The notes beneath the pieces were generated by a model. The model searched no databases. It was not told the DNA's origin and saw nothing but the letters and a program-made list of their open reading frames with translations. From an uncultured Desulfobacter sp. (GTDB lineage Bacteria > Desulfobacterota > Desulfobacteria > Desulfobacterales > Desulfobacteraceae), in assembly GCF_963666145.1 (NCBI RefSeq), contig NZ_OY762614.1:3524501-3588500 (forward strand): 64,000 nucleotides of DNA, written 5' to 3'. Position numbers and translations under genes: made by a program. Below are positions 26,385 to 35,419 of the stretch, one piece after another (positions within the stretch are counted from its first letter, which is position 1; every line of letters begins with the position of its first letter).

Positions 26385-28547
26385 TTATATGGGTAAGGCC
26401 CCGCTGTCAGCGATCGCTGAGATCGCAGACTCTCGGCGCAGGCAGTCATTGCATAAAAGGTGCTTATTCGTGGCCGGTGTCATGTTTCTGATTTTACCGG
26501 CAATAAAGCGGTTATATTCCATGGAACCCAGTTTGGCACCGCAGGATTCACAATACTGGATGGCCTGGCTGTTCAGGATGGTGCCGCAGAGCAAGAGTCT
26601 TCTGTGCCCGTCTTTCTCATCAAGTACGAGTGCGTTGTTTTCACAATTGGCGGCACACGCCCCGCAGGTGATGCAGTTTTCAGCCGTTACCCTGAAATCG
26701 GTTGGCCCGCTTTTGTCAAAATCAAGATATCCCAGCTTCAGGGCATTAAGCCCCATTTTGTCCCGGCAGATATCCACGCAGTCGCCGCAGCGCCGGCAGA
26801 TGTCGCAGCGCAGGCACCGGGCTGCCTCCTGGCGGACATCGGCTTCCTCATATCCCAGTTCCACCTGCTGAAACGTGGTCCTGCGCCGGTACAGGTTGAG
26901 CATGGGCATCTTCGGCGGTTTAATGGTCATTTTACGGCTGGCCGTCATCTCAATGACCGGTTCTGTTTTATGGCGCACCGGTGTTCTGGGCGCCCGGGGC
27001 TGGGGAATTCCGCGAAGATGGCGGTCAATGGCATCGGCAGCTCTTTTGCCGCCGCCAATGGCTTCGATCACCGTGGCAGGGCCCGATACCGCGTCGCCGG
27101 CGGCAAAGACGCCCGGCTGGGCCGTTTCCATACTGGCATGGTTGACATCTATGGTGCCCCTGCGGCTCCAGTTGATGCCGGTAAACGCTTCCAGGCCTTT
27201 ATTGTCCACATACTGGCCAATGGCGGAGATCACCACATCGGCCCGGATTTCAAACTCCTGGCCCTCTATGGGAACCGGTGCCAGGCGGTTGGAGCCTTTT
27301 TTTGCTTTCAATTCCGCCTTGATACATGACAGGGACCGAATTTCGTCTCCTTCACCTTTCACGGCGGCGGGAATGGTCAGAAAAGAAAATTCAATGCCTT
27401 CCTCTTCGGCCTGTTCCACCTCTTCCACATCTGCGGGCATCTGGTCCCGGGTCCGCCTGTACGCGATGGTCACATTTTCGGCACCCAGGCGAAGGCTGGT
27501 ACGGGCCGCATCAATGGCCACGTTTCCGCCGCCCACCACCACGACATTTTTCCCCGGGCAGTGGCGATCACCCAGGGCGACATCCCTTAAAAAACGAACC
27601 GCTTCAATGACTTTGGGGAAATCTTTTTCGCCTTCAATATCCAATGTCCATGCCCGATGGGCGCCAATGGCAATGAAATAGGCTTCAAACCCTTGCCGGT
27701 CCAGCTCTTCTTTGGTGATGTCTTTACCAAACCGGGTGTTGTATTGGATTTCCACGCCAAGTGCTTCAATCATGGACACTTCCCGGTCAATGACTTCCCT
27801 TGGCAGTCGATATCTGGGGATGCCCACCATGAGCATGCCGCCGGATACGGGCAGCGCTTCAATAATTTTTACCTGGTAGCCCATGAGTGCCAGATAGTAG
27901 GCACAGGAAAGCCCGCCCGGGCCTGCGCCCACCACACATACCTTTTTCCCGTTGGCAGGTTGGGGAACAGGGTTGGTATAGGCACAATCGGACATGGCGC
28001 GTTCGGCGGCAAAGGCTTTGAGGAATTTAATGGAGATGGGTTTATCGATTCTTGCCCTGACACACATCATTTCACAGGGCCGGGTACAGATCAGGCCGCA
28101 TACCCAGGGCAATGGGTTGTCCCGCCTGATCACCTCAATGGCCTGTTCATCCTTTCCCTGGGCAATGAGCGCAAGATAGGTGGGGATGTCGATTCCGGCA
28201 GGGCAGGCCATCTGGCAGGGGGACGGCGCAAGTTTGCTGCAGTCACTGGTGGGACAGTTTTTGGTCTGGATATGGTTGGTGAATTCCTCCCGGTGGTCCG
28301 AGAGAAACCCCTGGATAATCCGTCCGGCCTCCCGGGTTTTGGCGGGGCTGCCGGCATCCTCATATGTTTTAACCAGTGCCTCAATGGCCGGCAGATGTTC
28401 CTCTCCTGCGGTGCCTTCGGCAATTTCTTCGGCAAGGACCAGGATCTGTTCGGATATGCGCTGACCTCTGGGATCCGGCAATCCTTTGGGGCCGATCAGG
28501 CTGGTTAGAAAATCTACGGTTTGTTTGACAGGGCAGACGTCTTTCAT
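26385..28547 (-). CDS. glutamate-synthase-beta/NfnB-type FAD-NAD(P) oxidoreductase with Fe-S clusters
   Basis: 720 aa. Residues ~90-190 form the GltD-type Fe-S entry domain (CPAGIDIPTYLALIAQGK, CGLICTRPCEMMCVRARID). FAD Rossmann motif CVVGAGPGGLSCAYYLAL near 205; NAD(P) motif VVVVGGGNVAIDAARTS near 340; ATG-type GVFAAGDAVSGPATV near 480. C-terminal ferredoxin domains CLRCDICRRCGDCVDICR and CITCGACAANCEN follow, then a CESCGAKLG/CNDCLRR zinc-like tail. It moves electrons between NAD(P)H and the Fe-S partners of this operon. NAD or NADP preference cannot be read safely. Confidence 0.88.
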   Translation of the reverse strand: MKDVCPVKQTVDFLTSLIGPKGLPDPRGQRISEQILVLAEEIAEGTAGEEHLPAIEALVKTYEDAGSPAKTREAGRIIQGFLSDHREEFTNHIQTKNCPTSDCSKLAPSPCQMACPAGIDIPTYLALIAQGKDEQAIEVIRRDNPLPWVCGLICTRPCEMMCVRARIDKPISIKFLKAFAAERAMSDCAYTNPVPQPANGKKVCVVGAGPGGLSCAYYLALMGYQVKIIEALPVSGGMLMVGIPRYRLPREVIDREVSMIEALGVEIQYNTRFGKDITKEELDRQGFEAYFIAIGAHRAWTLDIEGEKDFPKVIEAVRFLRDVALGDRHCPGKNVVVVGGGNVAIDAARTSLRLGAENVTIAYRRTRDQMPADVEEVEQAEEEGIEFSFLTIPAAVKGEGDEIRSLSCIKAELKAKKGSNRLAPVPIEGQEFEIRADVVISAIGQYVDNKGLEAFTGINWSRRGTIDVNHASMETAQPGVFAAGDAVSGPATVIEAIGGGKRAADAIDRHLRGIPQPRAPRTPVRHKTEPVIEMTASRKMTIKPPKMPMLNLYRRRTTFQQVELGYEEADVRQEAARCLRCDICRRCGDCVDICRDKMGLNALKLGYLDFDKSGPTDFRVTAENCITCGACAANCENNALVLDEKDGHRRLLLCGTILNSQAIQYCESCGAKLGSMEYNRFIAGKIRNMTPATNKHLLCNDCLRRESAISAIADSGALPI

Positions 28548-28556
28548 GTCACCTCC

Positions 28557-29072
28557 TTAATAACTTGTCTTTTCAAAGGAGGTAACGGATGCGGCATGGC
28601 GCTGCCTTCGAATCTGCGGCATCTGTTCAACCGGTCCGAATTCAAGGCAACCTGTGGTGCAGTTGGTTACACAGGCAGGCTTCAGGCCCTGATCAATTCG
28701 GTCCATACAATAATCGCATTTTTCGACCTTCCCTGTTTCCTGGTTCCACTGGGGGGCTCCCCAGGGGCAGGATAAGATACAGGCTTTGCACCCCACACAC
28801 AGCTCCTTGTCTATGAATACAATGCCGTCCTTGGCGCGCTGCTGCATGGCGCCGGTGGGGCAGGCTGTAACGCACCAGGGGTTTTCACAATGGAAACAGG
28901 ACATGAAAATGAAAGAGATTTTGGGAACATTATCAATGGTTTTGGGGCCCACCTGGATAATCTGGCAGGGTTTGGGACCGGGCGGCAGGTTCTTATTTAC
29001 CTTGCACATGACCTCGCAGGTATGGCAACCGATGCATTTTCTGGTATCCTGAAACAGGTAGTATTTACTCAT
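28557..29072 (-). CDS. 4Fe-4S electron-transfer subunit (DmsB/HycB type)
   Basis: 171 aa. Four Cys clusters: CIGCHTCEVMCKVN, CFHCENPWCVTACPTG, CVGCKACILSCPWG and CDYCMDRIDQGLKPACVTNC. This is the four-cluster polyferredoxin that wires molybdopterin oxidoreductases to their partners. No Tat or membrane signal is present, so it is cytoplasmic. It lies between the flavoprotein and the molybdopterin subunit genes. Confidence 0.9.
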   Translation of the reverse strand: MSKYYLFQDTRKCIGCHTCEVMCKVNKNLPPGPKPCQIIQVGPKTIDNVPKISFIFMSCFHCENPWCVTACPTGAMQQRAKDGIVFIDKELCVGCKACILSCPWGAPQWNQETGKVEKCDYCMDRIDQGLKPACVTNCTTGCLEFGPVEQMPQIRRQRHAASVTSFEKTSY

Positions 29073-29151
29073 GGGGCCTCCGGTGTCTGGCGTGACACGT
29101 GTTAATATCTTTAATTAATAAGTTTTGTTTTTCGGGGCTGTTTTTCCGGCA

Positions 29152-29188
29152 TGCAATAAAAATTTTGCACCGCAATGTTTTTATTGCA
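29152..29188. promoter_or_regulatory. 11-bp inverted repeat TGCAATAAAAA ... TTTTTATTGCA
   Basis: Perfect half sites (29152-29162 and 29178-29188) lie between the molybdopterin gene and the 4Fe-4S gene. The same GCAATA/TATTGC core forms the palindrome at 31541-31556 upstream of the operon, which suggests a shared binding protein. Confidence 0.45.
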
Positions 29189-29224
29189 GTATCCCGGTCT
29201 CATATACATAGGGAACGATTCAGG

Positions 29225-31309
29225 TTACCCCTTGGATACGGTGACAAAGTGTTCCTGGTAAGCAATGGCACCGCCGGCTCTATCCCAGACGTCCAGACCG
29301 CCCGACATAAAATTGTTGTCGGCAAGTCCTTTGCCGAATGCCCGGCTTTCGGCTTTGATGCGATGGCCAAACCCATGGATGACAAATACGGCTTCCGGAT
29401 GAATATGGTCGGTGACCTGGGCCCGGATGGTTTCCGAGTAACCATTCTGGCTCACGGTAACAATCTCCTTGTCCGAGATGTTCAGCTTTTTTGCCTCCTG
29501 GGTGTTGATCCAGAGGGTATTTTCCGGCATCTGTTCGTTTAACATGGGGTTGTTAACGGTGTGGCCCTGGGTGTGAAGGGCGCATCTGCCGAATGTCATC
29601 CGGAATTCCCCTTCCTTGGGAGATGTCGGCGGCTCATAGGGTTTCAAAGAGGATTGGCCGTTCTCTTCCAGGTTTTTGGAAAGGATTTGAATTTTACCGG
29701 AATCGGTTTTGAATGCGTAGTCTTCAAAGTCTTTATAAATGGGCTCATCAGCCAGATTCACCACCCCTTTGGCATTGAAGTCCTCAATGGTGATGCCGGT
29801 GTCCTTGAGCTGGAAATTCCACAGCTCTTCCACCCGGTCAAAGACCAGTTCCGGCAGATCCATGCGGCGGGCCAGGCCTGAGATGATTTCCCAGTCTGCC
29901 AAGGAGTCGTATCTGGGCTGCACTGCCCGTTTCCGGACAAAAAAGTAGGGCTTCAGATCATTTTTGGTGGCAATGAGGCTTTCGCGTTCAAGGTAGGTGG
30001 AAAGGGGCAGGACCACATCCGAATGCCAGGCGGTGTCTGACCATGAAAAGGTCACCGAGACAAGCAGGTCCAGTTTGTCCCACATTTTGCGCAACCGGTC
30101 TGGGTCCGGATATCCCATGAGGGGGTCGTGCCGGTAGGCGATATAGGCCTTGATGGGGTAAGGTTCCTGTTCTTCAATGGCTTTGAACAGCAAGTGGGCA
30201 AGACCGGGGCCATTCTCAAAATGTGTGTATTTCCAGCCCACACCGTCGGCGCGTTTTTCATCGGGCTTGGGATAGAGATCCATGAATGACTTAAGGCCCT
30301 TTACACCAACGTCCCCCGGCTTTGATACAAACGGAAGTCCGCCTTTGGCGCCGTAACTGCCCAAAAGCGCATTGATAATATAGATGGAGCGGCAGATGTA
30401 AAACGAGTCTTTGTATCGTGCTGCCATCCAGCCCGGGTGCCAGATCACTGACGGTGCGGCACTTGCCAATTCCTGCACAAAGCTGCGAAGCGTTGCGGCT
30501 GCAATGCCGGTTTCTTGTTCAGCCCATTCAGGCGTATAGGGGGCAATAAATTGTTCAAGCGCCTTGAATCCGGCCACATAACGGCTGACAAATTGTTCAT
30601 TATACAGCCGCTTGTTGATGAGCTCATGGATGACTGCCAGGTTAAAGGCATAATCCGTCCCGGGCCGGATCATCATAAACCGGCTGGCTTTGGCTGCGGA
30701 GATGTTGGCCCGGATATCAATTACCGTAAGTTTGCATCCGTTTTCCAGGCCATCCATCAGGTCGTTAACTTCCTGGACATTCACCGCTTCAAAAATATTT
30801 CTGAACTGGAGGACCACATGCTTTGAATTTTTAAAGTCATAGGCAACGGCTTTCCGGCCCATGCCGGTCAAGGAAAGCGCAGCGTGCTGAACGTTTCTGG
30901 CGCAGGAAGAGTCGTGGTTGTTGTAGTTTGGGGTGCCCAGTCCTTTAAGGAATGCCCGGTGCATGTCCCTGAACGGGCCGCCCCTGTCGGAAAATGAGAT
31001 GGCCCGGGCCCCGTATTCAGCTTTGACCTGCTTGAGTTTGTCTGCCACATAATCCAGCGCTTCGTCCCAGGTGGCCGTTCTCCACTTGCCTTCCCCGCGT
31101 TCCCCGGTTCTGATTAAGGGTGTCTGGGGGCGTTCGCTGTCGTGGAGAAGCGCCGTACCTGCCGCACCTCTCGGGCAAACCGCCCCTTTCATTGCCGGTA
31201 TGTGGGGATTGCCTGAAATAAATCCCGCCTGGCCGTTTTCCACTTCTACTTGAATGGGGCAGCGTACCGTACACATGCCGCAGACACTGAACACCGATTC
31301 TTTGGTCAT
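29225..31309 (-). CDS. cytoplasmic molybdopterin oxidoreductase (PsrA/PhsA-like)
   Basis: 694 aa. The N-terminal 4Fe-4S motif is CGMCTVRCPIQVEVENG with a distal CPRGAAG. Cofactor-domain signatures follow: GTPNYNNHDSSCARNVQ (probable metal-ligand Cys), MMIRPGTDYAFNLA, SDVVLPLSTYLERE and, in the C-terminal barrel, GRCALHTQGHTVNNPML. There is no Tat signal peptide, unlike most polysulfide or thiosulfate reductases, so it works inside the cell. With the 4Fe-4S, NuoG-like and flavoprotein genes it could be an NAD(P)H-linked reductase of a sulfur or other oxyanion substrate. The substrate cannot be told from sequence. Confidence 0.88.
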   Translation of the reverse strand: MTKESVFSVCGMCTVRCPIQVEVENGQAGFISGNPHIPAMKGAVCPRGAAGTALLHDSERPQTPLIRTGERGEGKWRTATWDEALDYVADKLKQVKAEYGARAISFSDRGGPFRDMHRAFLKGLGTPNYNNHDSSCARNVQHAALSLTGMGRKAVAYDFKNSKHVVLQFRNIFEAVNVQEVNDLMDGLENGCKLTVIDIRANISAAKASRFMMIRPGTDYAFNLAVIHELINKRLYNEQFVSRYVAGFKALEQFIAPYTPEWAEQETGIAAATLRSFVQELASAAPSVIWHPGWMAARYKDSFYICRSIYIINALLGSYGAKGGLPFVSKPGDVGVKGLKSFMDLYPKPDEKRADGVGWKYTHFENGPGLAHLLFKAIEEQEPYPIKAYIAYRHDPLMGYPDPDRLRKMWDKLDLLVSVTFSWSDTAWHSDVVLPLSTYLERESLIATKNDLKPYFFVRKRAVQPRYDSLADWEIISGLARRMDLPELVFDRVEELWNFQLKDTGITIEDFNAKGVVNLADEPIYKDFEDYAFKTDSGKIQILSKNLEENGQSSLKPYEPPTSPKEGEFRMTFGRCALHTQGHTVNNPMLNEQMPENTLWINTQEAKKLNISDKEIVTVSQNGYSETIRAQVTDHIHPEAVFVIHGFGHRIKAESRAFGKGLADNNFMSGGLDVWDRAGGAIAYQEHFVTVSKG

Positions 31310-31391
31310 ATTCGTTCTCCCTGAGGACCTGTTGTTTTGCCCGGAACCATGGTCCCGGATATATTGTTTTTTTAATCCAAGTTCTGACTAT

Positions 31392-31407
31392 AGCCATATT
31401 TATGCCA
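31392..31407 (-). promoter_or_regulatory. candidate sigma54 (-24/-12) promoter of the redox operon
   Basis: On the minus strand TGGCAT-N5-TGGCT has GG and GC separated by exactly 10 bases, as sigma54 requires; the -12 box deviates (TGGC for TTGC). It is 83 bases upstream of the molybdopterin gene start. An NtrC-type activator is encoded further along the same strand. Confidence 0.45.
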
Positions 31408-31540
31408 GTGGATTAATGTTGCCGGGTTATTTTTTTAATTATATTTTTAATATGCTGAAATTAAATGATTTTATATCGTTTATGTTTTATCTGAAGTGTC
31501 CTGTAGCTGTTTATCAGTAAGGTCTCTGATATATAAAAGC

Positions 31541-31556
31541 GCAATAATTTTATTGC
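31541..31556. promoter_or_regulatory. 16-bp palindrome GCAATAATTTTATTGC
   Basis: Seven-base perfect half sites around TT, about 135 bases upstream of the candidate sigma54 promoter, the usual place of an NtrC-type enhancer site. It shares its half site with the repeat at 29152-29188. The rest of the 386-base gap (31310-31695) shows nothing else clear. Confidence 0.45.
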
Positions 31557-31695
31557 ATCTGCAGGGCAGGGCACCGAATTGCGGAAAACATATTTCAGCC
31601 CGGCGATTAGTGATGGACTCAATATACCCTGGTTGCTATAATCACTCTTTCTGACACATGTCCGTAGAACCTTATTCCGCCTGAAGAACAGCCAA

Positions 31696-32892
31696 ATGGA
31701 AATGAACGAAAATAATATGCAGACACCGAGATCGGTGTATATCGCCTTTGAGGTTTTTCCTCGCCCCAAGGGCGCTTCGAGCCATATGGCCTCTATGCTC
31801 AGGGCGCTTGAAAAAGGACATGGTCCGGTCCTTTTGCTCTGCCTGGGATTTGGAGACATGCCCGCATTTCAAAAAGAGGGAAACATCTTGATCCGGCGCT
31901 GCAAGCTGTATCATCCCAATATGCTCAAGCGGGCCCAGATCTTCGCTGAATTTGTTGCGCAGCATCTGGTATCGTTTTGCCATATACTCAAGCTTGCCGT
32001 ATTCCGTGACCCATGGGGTGGTCTGCCAGCCGTGGCCGCCCCCTTTGACTTGAAAACCCTGTTTGAGGTCAATGCCCTGCCTTCCTGGGAACTTGGCTAC
32101 ACCTATCCGGGGTTTGAGAAAAATTTTGCGCTGAAGCACAAGATCATGGATATGGAACAATGCTGCCTGGATCGTTGTGACAACGTGTTGACGGTCAGTG
32201 GGATCACAGCACAGGCACTAACAGCCAAGGGCGTGCCCAAAGAAAAAATCAGCACTGTCATCAATAGTGCGCCTGAGTTTTTTTTCGAACCTGGTCCAGG
32301 TAAACCCGTTGAAAATACAAAAAGACGCATCGGATATGTGGGCAGCCTGCACCCCTGGCAGGGGGTTGAGGATGCTGTGGCTGCCTTTGCCATGATAAAA
32401 CCGGCCTATCCCGACGTGGGCCTTTCTTTGATCAGCGGGGGGCACAAGCAAACGCGTAAAAAAATTAGAAAGAAGATCCGGAAATTGGGCCTGGAAGGGT
32501 GTGTGGCCTTGAATCATCCGTTGCCCCGGCATGAGCTGATTCATGAGCTGCGTTCTTTTGAATTCACACTGGCCCCGCTCAAGGAGACGCCCCGCAATAC
32601 CTGGCAGGGCTGCTGCCCGGTCAAGATTATCGAATCCATGGCCGCAGGCGTCCCTGTCCTGGCGTCGAACCTGGCATCGGTCCGCTCCCTGATTGACCAT
32701 GGCCGATCCGGTTGGCTGGTTGCTGCGGGATCTCCCCGGGACCTGGCCATCGGTATGGATACCCTGCTCGGCGACAGATTCTTGACACACGCCATGGGAG
32801 AACGTGCTGCCGAACGGGCTTTGAATGAGTTTCACCCCCGGCACATTCACCGGGAACTGTCCCGGTGTTTTGAACGAATAGTATTAGATTAA
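31696..32892 (+). CDS. GT4-type glycosyltransferase
   Basis: 398 aa. The N-terminal Rossmann half (AFEVFPRPKGASSHMASMLRAL) is acceptor-binding. The C-terminal half has GYVGSLHPWQGVEDAVAAF and the GT4 donor-site segment KIIESMAAGVPVLASNLASV with the EX7E-type glutamates. It transfers a sugar from a nucleotide donor. First gene of a seven-gene plus-strand cluster; the next gene starts 10 bases later. No signal peptide; cytoplasmic or membrane-peripheral. Confidence 0.88.
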   Translation: MEMNENNMQTPRSVYIAFEVFPRPKGASSHMASMLRALEKGHGPVLLLCLGFGDMPAFQKEGNILIRRCKLYHPNMLKRAQIFAEFVAQHLVSFCHILKLAVFRDPWGGLPAVAAPFDLKTLFEVNALPSWELGYTYPGFEKNFALKHKIMDMEQCCLDRCDNVLTVSGITAQALTAKGVPKEKISTVINSAPEFFFEPGPGKPVENTKRRIGYVGSLHPWQGVEDAVAAFAMIKPAYPDVGLSLISGGHKQTRKKIRKKIRKLGLEGCVALNHPLPRHELIHELRSFEFTLAPLKETPRNTWQGCCPVKIIESMAAGVPVLASNLASVRSLIDHGRSGWLVAAGSPRDLAIGMDTLLGDRFLTHAMGERAAERALNEFHPRHIHRELSRCFERIVLD

Positions 32893-32902
32893 GGAGAATG
32901 GC

Positions 32903-33814
32903 ATGAGTGCAGAAGAAACGCTGTCCCTGAAAGGTTTACCGCCGGATGTCCGGGAGGCTGTCAAAACCAAGCGCATTTTCGGAAAAAAGAGGCTTCGGGA
33001 ATGGCTTGGGTTTCTACCGGTCCTTTCCCGTTTTGACGCCCAGGTGGACTCCCGCCTCAAAAAGGTCCAGGGCCGTTCGGTTCTGTTTGGGGTATTGGCG
33101 TTCCTGTCCCTGTTTGCCGCCATTTTCGGCACAGCCTTCAGCGATGGGGACATACGGGTTGTTTCATTGACGGGGGGACTGTTAATTGTTTTTTTTCTTT
33201 TATTCATCATCTACCGGATTAAGGTATCACGTCTGAAAAAAATTAATTTGGACAACAGCTTCCGTGACACCCTGCTGCCCCTGCTTCAAATTCTGTCAGA
33301 GGACATTCCACCCAAAGGAAAAATTTTTTTGGATTTGGACCTGGGCACTCCTGCTGCCAAGGAAAATATGATCAGCGAACAAAAACTGCCACCGGGGCGG
33401 AATAAAAAATTAATTGAGAGGGTGTACCGGTCCAAAGTTGTTCATGCGGCCATTCCAATGACCAATGGGGCCCGGCTGATACTGGATATTGTCAAACAAC
33501 CGGCCTCCTACGACCGTTACTATAAAAACCCCCGGGGCAAGTACAAGCATAAACAAAAGTGGAAAATGCTGACACTGGTGACGGCAGGACTGATCCCCCC
33601 GGGTGACGATTTTTCCGTCGATGCTGACAAAGTAGCGCGTATGGCCGAACAGGAAAAGGTCAAATTCAAGGAAAAAAACACAGGCGAACTGTGCCGTCTG
33701 ACCCGGAAATTCAAGTCCAAATCCGCCGCAGGCGTCCCGGAAGCGCCGGTGCCTCCTGAGCTTCTGGTGGATATGTTTATGAAGTTGTGTGCCATGCTGA
33801 ACCCCGCAGGATAA
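32903..33814 (+). CDS. two-helix membrane protein of unknown function
   Basis: 303 aa. Two adjacent hydrophobic segments (about 60-80 and 88-108) are followed by a soluble C-terminal domain of ~190 residues rich in Lys, with LPLLQILSEDIPPKGKIFLD and DYYKNPRGKYK-like stretches (SYDRYYKNPRGKYKHK). AAGGAG precedes the start. The soluble part probably faces the cytoplasm. No family recognised. It is 13 bases from the next gene and clearly part of the glycosyltransferase/radical SAM cluster. Confidence 0.65.
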   Translation: MSAEETLSLKGLPPDVREAVKTKRIFGKKRLREWLGFLPVLSRFDAQVDSRLKKVQGRSVLFGVLAFLSLFAAIFGTAFSDGDIRVVSLTGGLLIVFFLLFIIYRIKVSRLKKINLDNSFRDTLLPLLQILSEDIPPKGKIFLDLDLGTPAAKENMISEQKLPPGRNKKLIERVYRSKVVHAAIPMTNGARLILDIVKQPASYDRYYKNPRGKYKHKQKWKMLTLVTAGLIPPGDDFSVDADKVARMAEQEKVKFKEKNTGELCRLTRKFKSKSAAGVPEAPVPPELLVDMFMKLCAMLNPAG

Positions 33815-33827
33815 AGGAGAAAACCAA

Positions 33828-34232
33828 ATGGAAGATGAGTATCGCAACAGTCAGACCTGCATGGCCAAAACCGGTCTGCTTTTTTTAAAGGACTGCGGCA
33901 GCATGGTGATTAACAACTGCCAGGCCTGCGGACGGCCGATCTGCCGGGCGCATTCCATTGATACGGCGCAAGGGATTCTCTGCCCCGAGTGCGCGGCGGA
34001 CGTATCCAAAAGCAAGAAGCGTAAAATTCGAGAAGATTCAGGGGCTCAGAGCGCCGCCCGGCGGCAGACCTATTACCACAATTACGGCTATGTTCCCTAT
34101 TATTACGGACATGCCTATTATTATTCCGACAATGACTATCGTACCTTTGACGGCAGGGATCAGGTCGTCGTGGAGCCGCCTGAAGACGGGGGCATCCCAA
34201 CCATAATTGATGACGACGGCATGGAAAGCTGA
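33828..34232 (+). CDS. small protein with zinc-finger-like Cys motifs and Tyr-rich tail
   Basis: 134 aa. Residues ~8-60 hold Cys/His pairs (KDCGS, NNCQACGRPICRAHS, ILCPECAAD) resembling a B-box or zinc-ribbon fold. A basic linker (KSKKRKIRED) leads to a tail with about a dozen tyrosines (YYHNYGYVPYYYGHAYYY) and an acidic end. AAAGGAG precedes the start; the stop overlaps the next gene's start. The Tyr-rich tail next to a radical SAM gene raises the possibility that it is a modified substrate. That is inference; a scaffold role is equally possible. Confidence 0.6.
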   Translation: MEDEYRNSQTCMAKTGLLFLKDCGSMVINNCQACGRPICRAHSIDTAQGILCPECAADVSKSKKRKIREDSGAQSAARRQTYYHNYGYVPYYYGHAYYYSDNDYRTFDGRDQVVVEPPEDGGIPTIIDDDGMES

Positions 34233-35419
34233 TGATGGATCAACAACCTGCTATTTTGTGGATTACCGAGCGTTTCCCGCCGATGGGCGGCGGCATGGCT
34301 GTCAGCGCCCATCGGCAGGTGACCGCGCTCAGGCGAAAAGGGTTTCGCGTGGATGTGATGGTCCTGCATAACAGGCCCGGTGAAAAGGCCGTGACTGTGT
34401 CAAGGGCATTGCGGGACGGCGGCAGGGACACGGTGGTGTCCCATTGTGATGCCTTTGGTAACGCGGCCCAGAGGGCCTGGCGGGAGGTGAGGGCCTGCCA
34501 TCATGAGAATCCTTACGATCTTCTGGTCGGGTTCGGGGCCTGCATGCCCGGCTACACCGCCGTGACCTGGGCTGCCTTTTTGGGTGTCCCCTCCATGGTG
34601 TCGGTGCGGGGTAACGATTTTGACCGGGACTGGTTTGAACCCAAACGCGGTGGCTTTGTGCGCGAAGCCTTAGGACGGGCGAACCGGGTTGCCGTGGTGG
34701 CCGAGGAAAAAGCGGCTAAGATCCGGGCCTTGTTTCCGGGGAAATCAGTGTTCTGGTGCCCCAATGGGGTGGAAACAGCCCGGTTTGATCTGCTTCCGGC
34801 TGAACAGGACCGCTGCCGGGAACTGCGATCCGAACTGAACGCAAATGAACGACGGATCATCGGCCTTTTCGGAGAACTGAAATACAAGAAACGGGTGCCG
34901 GACCTTTTGGCCGCCATCAGGGCGCAGGGGCTCAAAGACAAGGTCACTTTATTAATCACAGGACGTATGGATGAGGAATGCCAAGCCCTGATGGATGATC
35001 CGGTGCTCTCTCCGGCAAGCCGCCATTTCTCCTTCCGGGATGGGGATCAGCTTGCCGCTTTATACGGTGCCTGTGATTTTATGGCCATTCCCTCTCTGTT
35101 TGAGGGGTTTCCCAATGTGCTGCTTGAAGCCATGGCGGCCGGTGTGGTCCCCATCGTGTCCGATGCCGGTGCCATGGGGGATGTCATTGTCCACGGAGAA
35201 ACCGGATTTGTGTTTCCGGCCCTGGATCGAAAAGCCTGCGGCCGTGCTTTAACCCAAGCAATGTCACTGTCGGATGAGGCTCTGGATACTATGAAGCAAC
35301 GGGTCAAAACAGATGTCCGGGACCGGTTTTCTGTGGAAAAGGAGGGTGATGTCCTGGCCCAAGAAATCATAAATACAATCAAGGAGGCCGATGCACATCG
35401 CCACACTGATAGGCCGTGA
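34232..35419 (+). CDS. GT4-type glycosyltransferase
   Basis: 395 aa. N-terminal WITERFPPMGGGMAVSAHRQV is a GT4 acceptor-domain start. The C-terminal donor site reads PSLFEGFPNVLLEAMAAG, then VSDAGAMGDVIVHGETGFVF, with the conserved glutamates. It starts inside the previous stop and overlaps the radical SAM gene by 29 bases, so expression of the three is coupled. Confidence 0.9.
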   Translation: MMDQQPAILWITERFPPMGGGMAVSAHRQVTALRRKGFRVDVMVLHNRPGEKAVTVSRALRDGGRDTVVSHCDAFGNAAQRAWREVRACHHENPYDLLVGFGACMPGYTAVTWAAFLGVPSMVSVRGNDFDRDWFEPKRGGFVREALGRANRVAVVAEEKAAKIRALFPGKSVFWCPNGVETARFDLLPAEQDRCRELRSELNANERRIIGLFGELKYKKRVPDLLAAIRAQGLKDKVTLLITGRMDEECQALMDDPVLSPASRHFSFRDGDQLAALYGACDFMAIPSLFEGFPNVLLEAMAAGVVPIVSDAGAMGDVIVHGETGFVFPALDRKACGRALTQAMSLSDEALDTMKQRVKTDVRDRFSVEKEGDVLAQEIINTIKEADAHRHTDRP

